This document shows, piece after piece, positions 19,722-31,800 of a DNA stretch of 64,000 nt. The stretch is from assembly GCA_024704765.1 (NCBI GenBank), contig JAKMXF010000044.1:539841-603840 (forward strand), in the 5' to 3' direction. The notes under the pieces were generated by a model that was not told where the DNA came from, did not search any database, and saw only the letters and a program-made list of their open reading frames with translations. The stretch is from Oopsacas minuta (Eukaryota > Porifera > Hexactinellida > Lyssacinosida > Leucopsacidae). The stretch's first letter is position 1. Each line of letters starts with the position of its first letter. The translations under genes and the position numbers were made by a program.

Positions 19722-22700
19722 ATGAGTTCTCGTTATCGAGACAGAGAGATAGAGGAGGTCTCCCCAAGGAGAGGAGGTCGTCGCAGGAGTCGTTCTAGAG
19801 AAAGAAATACACGTAATCACAGGAGCAGGAGCAGGTCTCTCTCCCCGTGGGATAGGAACAGACACTCGTATAGATCTAGAAGGAGTAGATCCAGATCTAG
19901 AGAGAGAGGGGGGCAGTCTGGAAGAAGTGGTAGGAGTAGATCTAGGTCTCCTCGAGAGGACAGGCGAGACCGCTTGAAGGAGAGGAGGAGAGATAGTAGA
20001 TCTTCATCTACTGAGAATATGGATACTAACAGGTGCTATACTATATACTATATGCTTACAGTAAACTCTCGTTATAACGAAGTGATCGCCATCAGAGTTT
20101 CATTTCGTTATATGCGCTAATGCGTTGCTAGTGGAGTAAAATCAATTTCTTTCTAGCTATAGAGAGTAAGGATTAGGAAGTACGTACTTCATTATACTGG
20201 GAGTTTACTCTATTTATTATCATCACAAGTCATTTAAGTAATCTACAGATCACGTAAGAATAATACAAAAGATAGAGGAGAAGACTCTCCTATGGATCAG
20301 AGCTATGAATACAATAATCTAGACAACGGTCTTGAAGAAGGAGAACTGAGTGCTCCCGTAAAGAGACAGCCTATATCTCTAGAGGAGTTGTTAGAGAGGA
20401 AAGCTCAGAAAGAGAAGGAAGAGTCTAGACCTCTGTACCTATCCAAAGAGGAGAGAGCTCAGATTGCTGTCGAGAGGAGGAAAAGAGTTAGTTATTAGAT
20501 GTGTAGCTATTCATATGTTATGACGCAATATATTATAGGAGGTAGAAGAGATGAGAAAGAATCAGAATTTGGAGAAGAAACCTCTGTTCTCGGATTTTGA
20601 TGAAATATCAAGGTTTGGAAAAGATAAAGAGCGTAGCCCGGACACAACAGAGCTGGAGGAGCGTAGGAGACAGAGAGAGGAGAATATAGTACAGAAGGAT
20701 CTCCTGAAGGAGCAGGAGGCTATCAAGAATAGATATCTCGGAGGGGAGAAGAAGAGGAGACGGATGAGACGTCTCAATGAGAGGAAGTTTGTATTTGATT
20801 GGGATGCTAGTGAGGATACTAGTGTAGATCATAATTCTCTATACAAGCAGAAGCATCAAGTGCAAGTGAGTACTATTTTGTTATATAGCTACAGTCAACT
20901 CCAGTTATATCGAAGTCTTAAATTGTACGAATATGGTCTCATAAATTTATGGGTTATATCAAAGTAATTATTGCAATCCTTTGTATTGAGCTTTGACATA
21001 ACGGGAGTTTACTGCACATTCATTATTATTGTTGTTATTATGATTATTTACAGCTGTTTGGTCGCGGACGAATCGCTGGAATAGATATTAACGCTCAGAA
21101 GAGAGATCAATCCAAATTCTACGGTGACCTCCTGAGCACACGTCGTACTGACGAGCAGAAGCTAAGAGCAGAAGAATTAGTCCTGAGACAGAAAGAGAGA
21201 GAGAAGAAAGCCCTCTGGGATTCTAGACACTGGTCTGATAAGGAGCTGGATCAGATGGCAGAACGTGACTGGCGTATTTTCAAGGAGGATTTTAATATTT
21301 CTACAAAAGGCGGTAGGATACCCTGTCCTATCAGGTCATGGAGGGAGTCTGCTATTCCTAGATCTATATTAGATGTAATAGCTAAGCTACAGTATGAGGA
21401 TCCTACCCCTATACAAAGACAAGCTATTCCTATAGGTCTACAGAATCGTGACGTTATTGGTATAGCAGAGACTGGTAGTGGTAAGACAGCTGCATTTCTC
21501 ATCCCACTTCTTGTTTGGATACAGAACCTTCCTGCAGAAGAGAGAGGAACGGAATCAGATGATGGACCTTATGCTATTATTCTAGCTCCTACCAGAGAAC
21601 TAGCTCAACAGATTGTGGAGGATACTAATAAGTTTGCTCAGGGTCTGGGGATTAGGACTGTAGGAGTTATAGGAGGTCTATCTAAAGAGGAGCAGGGTTT
21701 TCTACTCAGAGTAGGTTGTGAGATTGTGGTAGCTACTCCTGGGAGGCTAGTTGATGTACTAGAGAACAGGTTAGTTCATTATATTATACGTAAGAATCTA
21801 TTTTAAGTACAGTAATTTATAACGAATTGCTCGTGACCCGGTTTCATTTGTTATAAGCAGTATTTTGTTGTAAGCGAAGTAAAATCAATTTCGTACTTTC
21901 AAACTATATACAATAAAGTACCACTTGATTATAACGAGAATTTCGCTGTATCCGAATTGTTATCACTGGAGTTTACTGTATCTTTATTTACAAACAATAC
22001 AACCACACAATGAATGAAAACATTTACATACTTCAGAACTCATCTATTACCTTCCCATACTCAGTAGCAGCACTGCCTACGAATAGAACATGATTGTCTA
22101 ATATTTCTTGTTTAGACAGCTTACCATCTACATTACTGTCTGACATAGAGATTAGGTACCTGGCCTCTAACAGTGCATGATCGTATCCCTCAGGCATAAC
22201 CCAACTCCCTACCTCTTCAAAGTCCAGCTTACCGTCATTATTCATGTCCCGATGTTTCTTGAAATCAGAACTGTGTCTTTCACGATCTTCGTTACTCATA
22301 TTATCATCATCACGATTCATTTCACTCAAGTACTCGTGTATTTCTATTGTATTACTCTTGTCTAGATCCAAATCTCTGATCGCTTCCTCGATTACAACAG
22401 TCCTCATGTGTGGGAAGTCATCTGGGTGAAGAAAAGCTTTGAACTCTTCAAAGTCTAAATGTTTGTCTTTGTTAACATCAGCTAGATCCCATCTCTTCCT
22501 CTCCCACACTAATTGCTCCCCAAATGTTATACCCCTTCCCTCATCCGCCATCAAGTGATGGTTCTCTCCCTGTTGTATTTCTTCTCCGAATGATACCCTA
22601 ATGTATGCATCCCAGTCCAGTTCTTTCATCTGTGGTTCTGCTGTCTTGTAAGCTGTCCAAAATCTCTCTGCTTCATTGAATATCATTCGTCTATTCACAT

Positions 22701-25700
22701 GAGCTATCCAGGAGACTAATTCCTCCTCGGTTACGTGACTATCTCCATTCTCATCTATCTTATCTACCAACTCGCTCAGTTGCATCTTAGCTGCTCTAGG
22801 AGGGAGGTGGTCGTATATCTCAGCCTGGCTCTCTCCAACAAATTGCTCGTGATGATACTCAGGGTCTTCCCTTAGCTGATCCGCGTGGATACGTTCGTTC
22901 CCGAATTTCCCACCATGAGTAGCCCGTGGAATCGTGGGCAATAGTTGTACGTATTCGTATGTCAATGCCAAAAATAATGCGAGGTATAAGAACTTCATTT
23001 TGATTGATTCAAGCTGTTATACTCAAATATTAGTTAAGTGATAGATTATATACTCAAATTCTTTGTTATAACTAACTTCAATATTACTGATAGACACTAC
23101 TGAATAGTATTGTTAGTACATAGAGACAATCAAGCCGTATCATTCTACTGTAACCAGGACACAATTATGTTACTAGCTATATTTGTAACTTGAGCCACGC
23201 ATATTACTTGTTTGATTTCTATTGGCTATTCTCAATAATATTTTGTATTTTACACTTATGGACGTAGCCGAAATTTCGTCATTTCTTATACGCAGTTGAT
23301 GATAATCTTTGCTTTAGTTTGTTTTCTCACTGTTAATTTTGTAGATTATTAGACAAAATATATTTATTAATAATATTGTGTATTTTATTGTTCGTTTATT
23401 CTCCCTCTTATTCCTTCATTTTATGTTCATTATTAGAACTTCGTCATATTTTATGAGAATGCTTAATATTATCCATTCTTTAAATCTGTATCAGATGCAT
23501 CATTTTTATGTACTGATGTGGATGAATAAGAACTGGTGGCTTATAGCGCACTGTAATTCCTGCATGAGAGCTAATTGGATATATTAAAAAGTGTGGTAAA
23601 ATCACTAAAATATTTTATGAATACAGTTGAATAATCGCAGTAGGAATACCGACAATTCGCACCACGACAATTCGCACCTAATTTGATTGGCCTACTGTGT
23701 CCACTTGCCCAGCCTCAACAGATGCTCCTGGACTTTGAGAAGGGCGTGATTACCAGCTTTGAGCATGTCTGGCCTAACACAGTAGTGAAGTGCTGCTTCT
23801 TCCACCTCACACAGAATATCTGGCGACATGTGCAGTCTGTAGGGCTGCAGTCTGCCTACACACATGACGAAGAGTTAGCAAGGGCTGGTATCCTCCGGAT
23901 GCACATAGCTAACTCTTCGTCATGTGTGTAGGCAGACTGCACATGTCGCCAGATATTCTGTGTGAGGTGGAAGAAGCAGCACTTCACTACTGTGTTAGGC
24001 CAGACATGCTCAAAGCTGGTAATCACGCCCTTCTCAAAGTCCAGGAGCATCTGTTGAGGCTGGGCAAGTGGACACAGTAGGCCAATCAAATTAGGTGCGA
24101 ATTGTCGGTATCCGATCGCGGTAATTAGAGAGGTAATGAGTTAGCGATCTGACTGACATGAAAATTGGCATTTAAATAAGATTTGGTGTAGATGGGGAGT
24201 AGAGTCCAACATGATTAATCATAGTTTCACACCTTTACCATATATTTAAAATAGTTTACTCATATGTCGGCGAGAATTTTCAGAGTCAGAGTTAATAACA
24301 TTGAGTAGACAATTGATCCTAAGCTACACTCTCAGTCTACCAATAGACCTGTTAACATAATTTATGTTCTAATTGAAATTACGTGTATGTAACTTAGTGT
24401 TCACATGCTTTCATGCAAATTTAGAAGAATTAGATGCAAGATGATATTATGAGAAAGACGCTTATGAAACTCACATTATCTCATAATTATATTAGATTTG
24501 GCATGTATAAGTAACAGACGTGCATTAGGTCGAATCTCGGTGTTGGTATTATGTCGAATTCAAAATCCATGCATTTGATCGAATTTCTGTGTTTGGCATT
24601 AGGCCGTTCTCGGTATCTCGGTTTCATTTCGTTATAAGTGGGTTTTGTTATAACCGAAGTGTACGGTATATGTACAGTTGTTTGTAAGAATAGACTTAAT
24701 TCATTAATCCGAATTCGTATACCGTAATACGTAGTTCGTTGTAAAAAGACATCAATTAGAGTGGAATCAGAAAAACTGGGATTCTGAATTTTGTTGATTA
24801 GCTCAATATTTGTCAATATCAGTATAGTTCGTCTATTAACAATTGCCTTATTAGCAAGTTTTTTTAGGGTCACAATGGCCCAACTTGCATTAATTATGTT
24901 TCCTATTATCAAGTTCGCTATACGCAAGTTTTCTCATAAAAACACGACTTTCTAATAACTTAATAAGGGAATCTTTAGTTCGTTTATAAGCAAGAAAAAC
25001 TTGCTAATACACGAACTTTTATTTCGTTTATTAACTTCGGACTCTTTAGGATTCACACACACGTGTACTAAAATATCCTTATACGTATGATATTATCACA
25101 TACACGTATGTACGTGTACATACAACAATAGAATTTATCAAATTGATTGAGTTGCTCTATTAGCAAGTTCGCTTAATAGCAAGCTTTTCTCGTACAAAAC
25201 CCAATTTGCTAATAAGCGAACTCCACTGTATCTACATTTCAACCATTATATATTATTAGTTACTATCCTTAGTCGGATATTCGTGATGAAACATTATGCA
25301 TCAGCCATTTGTCCGGAATTGTCCCACTCATAAATTGATTATACAAGGTTTTCGTAAATAAAGTAGATACGTATTTATTTGTAGTGTGTTTATCAAGAGA
25401 TAATATAGAATGTCAATTCTGAATCTGATTTTCACACTTTTATATATTATCTTCTTCCCAATTTCAGATATCTGGTCCTCAACCAGTGTACATATGTGGT
25501 CCTGGACGAGGCTGACAGAATGATAGATCTCGGTTTTGAACCAGATGTGAATAAAATTCTAGAATTCCTTCCTGTCTCAAATCAAAAACCAGATTCTGAT
25601 GAAGCTGAGAATCCAGAGTTGATGGGACGGAACTTACATTCCGCTAAGGCTAAGTACCGGCAAACTGTAATGTTCACTGCTACCATGCCTTCAGCAGTGG

Positions 25701-27155
25701 AGAGACTAGCTAGAACTTATCTGAGAAGACCAGCTGTCGTGTACATAGGATCAGCTGGGAAGCCTGTTGAGAGGGTGGAGCAGATTGTCTACTTTGTTAC
25801 TGAAAAAGAAAAACGAAGGAAGATGTGTGAAATATTAGGGAAAGGAATAGAACCACCTGTAATTATATTCGTTAATCAGAAGAAGGGATGTGATGTATTG
25901 GCAAAGTCACTTGAAAAATTGAGTAAGTCACGCAGCTCTATCAACTATCTACTCATATTACTAATATATTATTCCAATTCAATAATTGGAATAATCTAAT
26001 CACGTTATTTATGTAATTATGAGCAGAATTGGGAAATTATTAAGAATCTTAGAATTTGGAATATTTAAGTCATTAATTAATTGAGTTTCTCTTTGAACTC
26101 AAGAAATATATAACGTAATACATATTGGATATGATTCACGAGTCTATTGGCAGAAATCATCAAATCAGTGACCACGAGCTATTTACTTTGATAAAAGAAC
26201 GTGAAATACAATTTCCTGAAAATTACTATCACATTTACCATTATGTAGTCAGGAAGGATATACTAACAATTAATTGTATTTGATTCAATTTTGATTAGCT
26301 ATAGACTACTTTGTATTATGTCATAGTAAGACAACGTATTATAACCCTATATGGTCTTGTGATTGAAGTAGCATGACTTTAATTCCCCCAATTTGGGTAT
26401 CATACAGCTCCAAGTTCTTAGCGTCATAAGCCTGGGTTTGATTTACAGTGATCATGTCCGGTCCGTCCGTTCACCTATGCGTCTCTACTTGCGGCATTTA
26501 ATAATATTGGCATGCTTGGGAGAATTTATAAAGATCAAATGTATTAGTTAATGTTTCTATTTAGTTATTCAACATAAGTACAGCGCATCTCGTTTTTACA
26601 AATACAATTAACACGAATATATGATAAGGAGTACAAATTTGTCATATTATCTGTCCCCTTCGGTCCGTCCTGGTCGGTTAGGTCCCGGTCTATAGATTGT
26701 AGCAATCTGCAACAATATCCTCTAGATAATATCATAACCTTAATGCTTATTTAGATTACAGAGCTACTGTTCTACACGGTGGAAGGAATCAGGAACAGAG
26801 GGAATATGCACTTGCTAGCTTAAAATCAGGGTCTAAGGATATATTGGTGGCTACAGACGTTGCCGGTAGAGGAATTGATATTCGTGATGTATCAATGGTA
26901 ATCAATTATGATATGGCTAAGAACATTCAGGATTATACGCATAGAATAGGGCGAACAGGCCGGGCGGGTAAAGAGGGAACAGCAGTTAGTTTTCTGACTA
27001 AAGACGATTCAGGGGTATACTACGATCTGAAACAATTGCTGATAACTAGCCCTGTAAGTACCTGTCCTGCTGAGTTAATGAATCATCCAGATGCACAACA
27101 TAAGCCAGGTACTGTCATGACCAAAAAGAGACATGAAGAAACTATTTTTGCTTAG
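19722..27155 (+). CDS. DDX23: DEAD-box spliceosomal RNA helicase DDX23 (Prp28/U5-100K)
   Basis: Six exons join in phase by GT-AG sites: 19722-20032, 20249-20486, 20539-20865, 21054-21769, 25468-25922 and 26755-27155. The product has about 815 residues (human 820). The N-terminal exon is an RS domain rich in Arg-Ser. Conserved blocks follow: [20 protein letters not shown], then the helicase motifs AETGSGKT (about 430), PTRELA, TPGR, DEAD (about 544), TAT, GRGIDI and [10 protein letters not shown]. The end is the family C-terminus [17 protein letters not shown]. Prp28 displaces U1 from the 5' splice site during activation of the U4/U6.U5 tri-snRNP. Introns 1, 3 and 4 carry TIR-bearing MITEs. 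Intron 4 (21770-25467) also holds an antisense gene and a MULE palindrome. Confidence 0.96.
20059..20211. repeat. pogo/Tigger-like MITE in DDX23 intron 1
   Basis: The left end CAGTAAACTCTCGTTATAAC faces an imperfect complement ending GGGAGTTTACTC. The ~153-bp unit fills most of the 216-bp intron. Similar ends recur in introns 3 and 4, in the RALBP1 intron and in intergenic DNA. Confidence 0.65.
20892..21014. repeat. pogo/Tigger-like MITE in DDX23 intron 3
   Basis: The ends CAGTCAACTCCAGTTATATC and the complement of GACATAACGGGAGTTTACTG bound a ~123-bp unit inside a 188-bp intron. Confidence 0.65.
21810..21978. repeat. pogo/Tigger-like MITE at the start of DDX23 intron 4
   Basis: The unit is bounded by CAGTAATTTATAACGAATTG and TATCACTGGAGTTTACTG, with TA on both flanks, the duplication expected for Tc1/mariner/pogo-type insertion. 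It begins 40 bp after the donor site. Confidence 0.7.
22033..22998 (-). CDS. Calumenin/reticulocalbin-like (CREC) EF-hand protein nested in DDX23 intron 4
   Basis: A single-exon antisense gene of 321 residues (human calumenin 315). A signal peptide (about 1-19) is followed by the CREC layout of six EF-hand-like loops. Clear ones are [48 protein letters not shown] and [12 protein letters not shown]. The C-terminus is VIDEF, close to calumenin's HDEF retention signal but lacking the His, so ER/Golgi retention may be weaker or work through the variant. CREC proteins are low-affinity calcium binders of the secretory pathway. The gene lies wholly inside an intron of DDX23 on the opposite strand. 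Its conserved loops and intact frame argue that it is functional. Confidence 0.92.
   Translation of the reverse strand: MKFLYLALFLALTYEYVQLLPTIPRATHGGKFGNERIHADQLREDPEYHHEQFVGESQAEIYDHLPPRAAKMQLSELVDKIDENGDSHVTEEELVSWIAHVNRRMIFNEAERFWTAYKTAEPQMKELDWDAYIRVSFGEEIQQGENHHLMADEGRGITFGEQLVWERKRWDLADVNKDKHLDFEEFKAFLHPDDFPHMRTVVIEEAIRDLDLDKSNTIEIHEYLSEMNRDDDNMSNEDRERHSSDFKKHRDMNNDGKLDFEEVGSWVMPEGYDHALLEARYLISMSDSNVDGKLSKQEILDNHVLFVGSAATEYGKVIDEF
23646..24111. mobile_element. 466-bp palindrome built from a MULE transposase fragment
   Basis: Two arms of roughly 215-230 bp are near-perfect inverted copies around a ~28-bp spacer (about 23881-23908). Each arm encodes the same MULE block on its own strand: [17 protein letters not shown] (catalytic Asp of DFE) and [18 protein letters not shown]. 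The ends are ATACCGACAATTCGCACC. The left end has a second partial copy of this, and the left arm keeps 15 bp (VGLQ codons) that the right arm has lost. The same terminal sequence occurs at about 58855 and 60535. It lies in DDX23 intron 4. Confidence 0.88.
24112..25467. other. Rest of DDX23 intron 4: repeat debris
   Basis: It contains several copies, both orientations, of short motifs such as CTATTAGCAAGTTCGCT and AACTTGCTAATA (24850-25220) and a fragment TTTCATTTCGTTATAAG near 24625. These look like remnants of Tigger-type TIR elements. I see no gene. Confidence 0.5.
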
Positions 27156-27878
27156 AAACCGTAGATGATCGGAATTGAATTATGTCGTTTGCCTTAATAG
27201 CCAGTTTGAAAGTATATTTCATGATGTGTATCAGTTAGGGCTGATTCATCCATTGCATTATATACTAAAATTGATCATACTATGCAGTGTATACTTTATT
27301 CTATATTTCTGTATTGTAATGTTTATGGATTTCCTAACCTTTATATGAATTGAAAATGACATCATTTCATTTATTTTATTTGCTCTAAATATTTGTTATC
27401 GATTGCAATTCATGGATCAAATACACGATTACAAAACTTAAAGTTGTTACCATTTGATATTTAATTTAATAAAATAATCCTAACTAGCTAATCACCTCAT
27501 TCGTAGTTTACTGGCACAGATCAATACACTTGCTATAATTGCTATGTGTTTAATATTTGAGCTAATATATAACCTAAAACTACAGGCTCTTGGTCCATGC
27601 ACGATATATCGACCACAAGCCGATATTATTAATTTCCACTATACCAAATCTCAAAACTCTATGAATTTGATATCCTGAGAAATACTGGAAACTTGGACAT
27701 TATGCCAATTGTACATATTCTACTCTTCCCCTACCCACAAACTAGTTTAATTATGTGCTCTATGAGCATTCGTTTCGAACGGATCTTTCTTACTAATAAG
27801 CCCCGCCTTTCCGCTTCCCTAATTTTTTCAAACTGTTTAATTCCAATTCTAAAGAAAGTTGGACTATCCCCCACTAGA

Positions 27879-28824
27879 ATGGCGTCAAACAATCCAGGAG
27901 ATGAAAATGCAGTAATAAATGATACTGAAGATCTGCCACGACAGGTTGATGTTCGTAAAATGAAACCTACGATCCTGCGTAGACAATTGACAGCAGCTTG
28001 GAATAAACGGACAGATGCTATATATGTGAGACAATTTGGTCCCAAAGCAATACCGATGGAGTTATACCCCACGCTCCAGAAATATGGAGAGATAGAAGAT
28101 GCTGACAGTGCCTACCATCTCACATGGGAGTCTCAACCTGAGAATGTTCTCATTGTTAAGAAACCTGGGGACCCAGCAATTATTGAAAAGTTCAAAGAAT
28201 TTGCTACATTTTTAATTGACAAAAAAGGTAAGTAATTGTTAGTAGAATTTGTCTATCTAATTGTTTGATTCTACCTGAGTGTCTGTTCAGAAAACTAATT
28301 TCAATATTCGGAAATTGTTAAATTGAAGCTGGTACATCTGCTGCGGTTTGTCATAGCTATTCAATTCAAACAATTCTTGTGGCACAAGTTCCCATAACCT
28401 TGCTGTATGCGCCATTCACTATGAATCCTATCATTTCCCATACCTCTCAAATAGCATGTATCAGAGTACTAGCATTACTATTGTGTAACATTAGGTACTC
28501 TGTAACTACTTTGTTATCGATCCTACTTGTGTATTGGATACTTGTTATTCTTCTTGTAGCCATTATCTTGTAATGCGATTGAAGTCTTATTTATTGATAA
28601 GTACTGTCAATAAGTATATTGTTTATTCATTTTAATTGCTATTGCCTGTATTGGCGTTTTATCCTGCAAATTATACGCAATTTTAATGTGTTTGTGTAAG
28701 TGTTTTTTGTAATCATCAGGCTAGGTTTCATTAAACATGTATGTAAGATTGTACGCATATGCTTGAATGTTATAGAGAAGTACTACTTGTATTTTATAAA
28801 AATTTCAATTTTGAAAGACAACAG

Positions 28825-28856
<32 letters not shown>

Positions 28857-31800
28857 CCCTTCTATGTACTTATCTGTACCTGTCAAGAAAATAGTTGAAT
28901 AAAATTTTTATTTCAGCATTAACTGATACGAATAGCTTCGCTTGCTCGCTCTGCGCGGCTTGCGAACACTTTGTATTCGCATGTAACTCAGCACTTCGTG
29001 CCTCGAATTTTCATAAGAACTATTATTTACACATGAATACCTTAAAAGTGCGAAAATTGAAATCAGGGTACTTCATTACTCCCCGGTATAACCGCTGAAA
29101 GTAGGTTACTGAGACTATTAAGAAATTTGTTTACTATATATTTATAAAAACAATAATTAATTCAGTAATTTGATAGAAGATTTTACATTATTAACTGTAC
29201 TGACTAATACAAATACATATATAGTGGCTCAGTTCTAAAATGGTTGACTCAGTCTATACTTATGTATTTACGTATCTAATTAATTTATAAAGACAACAAA
29301 TACATTTAGATATGATTAATTCAAAAGTATGAACATCAGATTCTGCATATTCGCTATGTTTAGTCAAGTTTTATTGAATTGTGTTTACTTTCTTGGTTAA
29401 CACGATAAATACGGTACATAGTTATGCGACATCTCGGAATTGAGAAATTCGAATTAGATAAAACATTCCATAAATCCTTTCCTTGACAACGGACAGACAG
29501 ACAGACTAGTAATTCAATAATATAGATTACAGAAAATTATTATGCAGTTTTACTATTAATGATATTACCATTTGTAAACACATGGGTTAATTAATTTCAA
29601 ATAGAATCTCGTGTTTCGTTTTTTGTACTTAAATAATGTCATTTGATACTTTCAGAAAGTTTGTAATTTTATCTAGTTCAGTAGATTAGGTACATTTACT
29701 GTAAAAAGTATTTAAGTAAGAATTGTATTGAAGTTATTCATCAATTTCTCATAAATTCTGAAAAGAAACAATATGTCACGATACAGTTTTATATCTTATA
29801 TCGAACCTAATCACTGTATCACTATTAATCCATCCTGCTCCCTTCTTGTCAGACCCGAATCACGTCATGTTCAAATTCAAGAAGTAAAATCATATCCTCC
29901 TCAAAACAGAGATAGTCAAAAACTAATCAAACGCATTCAAAGAATTAAAACTAGACTTGATCGAAAAAATGATAGAACAAAACAAATCCTGAAGTTTAGA
30001 GAATTCACTGGAAATTGGGATCTAGTAATATAGTGATTTGACAAAGTTTAAAATTTCTTAAAATATTAAACATATATATTGCAATATTTGTGATATTTTA
30101 ATCATTGATTTTATGTGAATTTTTTGTTCAAAACTGTACAACAAATGTTGAAAAACTATGTTTCCTTCACACTATATATTGCAACTTGTACAATCCAATG
30201 TGCTGGTTCGGAATCCGCAGTGTATTTTACTCCAACACGTCACAATTTTGTTGAAACTGCAACAAATTTTTTTAATTTGTTATGAAAAAGTTATCTGAAT
30301 TCCTGAACTTTAGTGTATGTGAATATTTAATTATAGAAATAACTCTTCGTATTGTCAATTTGTATACGCACTACATTTTAAGAATTTTAGTCATTCTTTC
30401 TCTATTTTTAACGTTTCATTTTATGATTCATTAGTATTTTGATAAATTTATCCGAAACACCGCTTTATTTCGGTTTAGTTAGATCTAAATACAGATAATA
30501 CAATCCTCAATGTTCTGTTTTCCATTACTACTGGCTATTTCCGCAGGAAAACTTTTGAGAAAATTAGCAATTATCAAATTTTTGACCTGATTTTAGAAAA
30601 TTGTGACGTTCTGAAGTATAATGAAATTCATAATCGGAATCAGCATGTTCGATAACATATAATGGGATATTTAGTGTCCAAGAAACAGAATCCTTGTTGT
30701 ACAGTGAATTATTTACCGATTAGTTTTTTAGCCAAAGTTGATCAGACTTTCTTTTTCCTCGAATGTCTCTTCCGATAGTTTAAATCACTTTCTTAGTTCA
30801 ACATTATTTCTTTAATTCTGTAGATAAATTTTACGTACACAGTATTGATTTGTAATGGTGATTTTCTAGCTATAAATTTGACTGATAAATTCAGTCCTAA
30901 TCTAGTAGATCACCTTTCATTACTTGTGCATATATATATTGGAAGGATTGATGTATTACAATGATAAAGCATGCACTAAACCAAATATTCCAGATGTCTT
31001 CAAGCACACAATTTCTCTCAAATGATAAGACTGGATCTTCTCAGAGCTATCAGTACCAAAGAGATACTTCCTCAAAGGAAAGAATTGAATACAAACCTAG
31101 TATATATATTTTATCACACAAATTACACAAAACAAAAGTAGAAAGCGAAGAATTGAACGTTCAAAACAGATTAGGTCTGGACAAGATTAAAGATGAGCTA
31201 CAACGAATGCGTTCTGAAACGCAACAGCTGCGAGTGAGAACAGAAAATATCGTCACTGTCCTCGGCGATATCGATAAAGAGCGCAAGTACCGCGAGTTCA
31301 CCGGAAACTGGGATCAGCTGTGACGAATTAATCATAATTTAATTCCTCGCTTCTACACTTTTTATCAGCATTTCATTCACATGACTATACATATGATAAT
31401 TGAGCTTCTGTTGTTGCTTATTATAATAATAAACCTTCATGAAAATAACACTTATTAAACATCCAAATAAGGAATTCTATTAGACTAACACGCTGATGAT
31501 AACTTCATTAAATTATATAACGTATTTATTTAATAATTCATCATATTACTCGTATTTTTGTGGATTAGCCTCAGAAAATTTATATCCAACTCATCAACTT
31601 ATGTCTCTACCATGTTAATAATCACACATACGTATAACTGTGTGTCGTTACAGATAGTAGAGTAATGGATGCATCATTAAGTTGCCAAACGAATTCAATT
31701 ATTTTGGCAAACAAAGCAATTAATTTTAGCAAATGGTTAAAATTATGCGCTCTATATATTGGTATCATTTCAACATTTCCCTTTGTAGAGTGTGGATTCA

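Noticed and set aside
20562-20832. Minus-strand frames opposite DDX23 exon 3
   Set aside because: They are the complement of charged DDX23 coding sequence. No independent support.
28895-29098. Frame with a [16 protein letters not shown] run that looks Cys-rich
   Set aside because: The Cys codons come from the GC-rich end of the repeat at 28930-29526. The same sequence occurs elsewhere as non-coding repeat.
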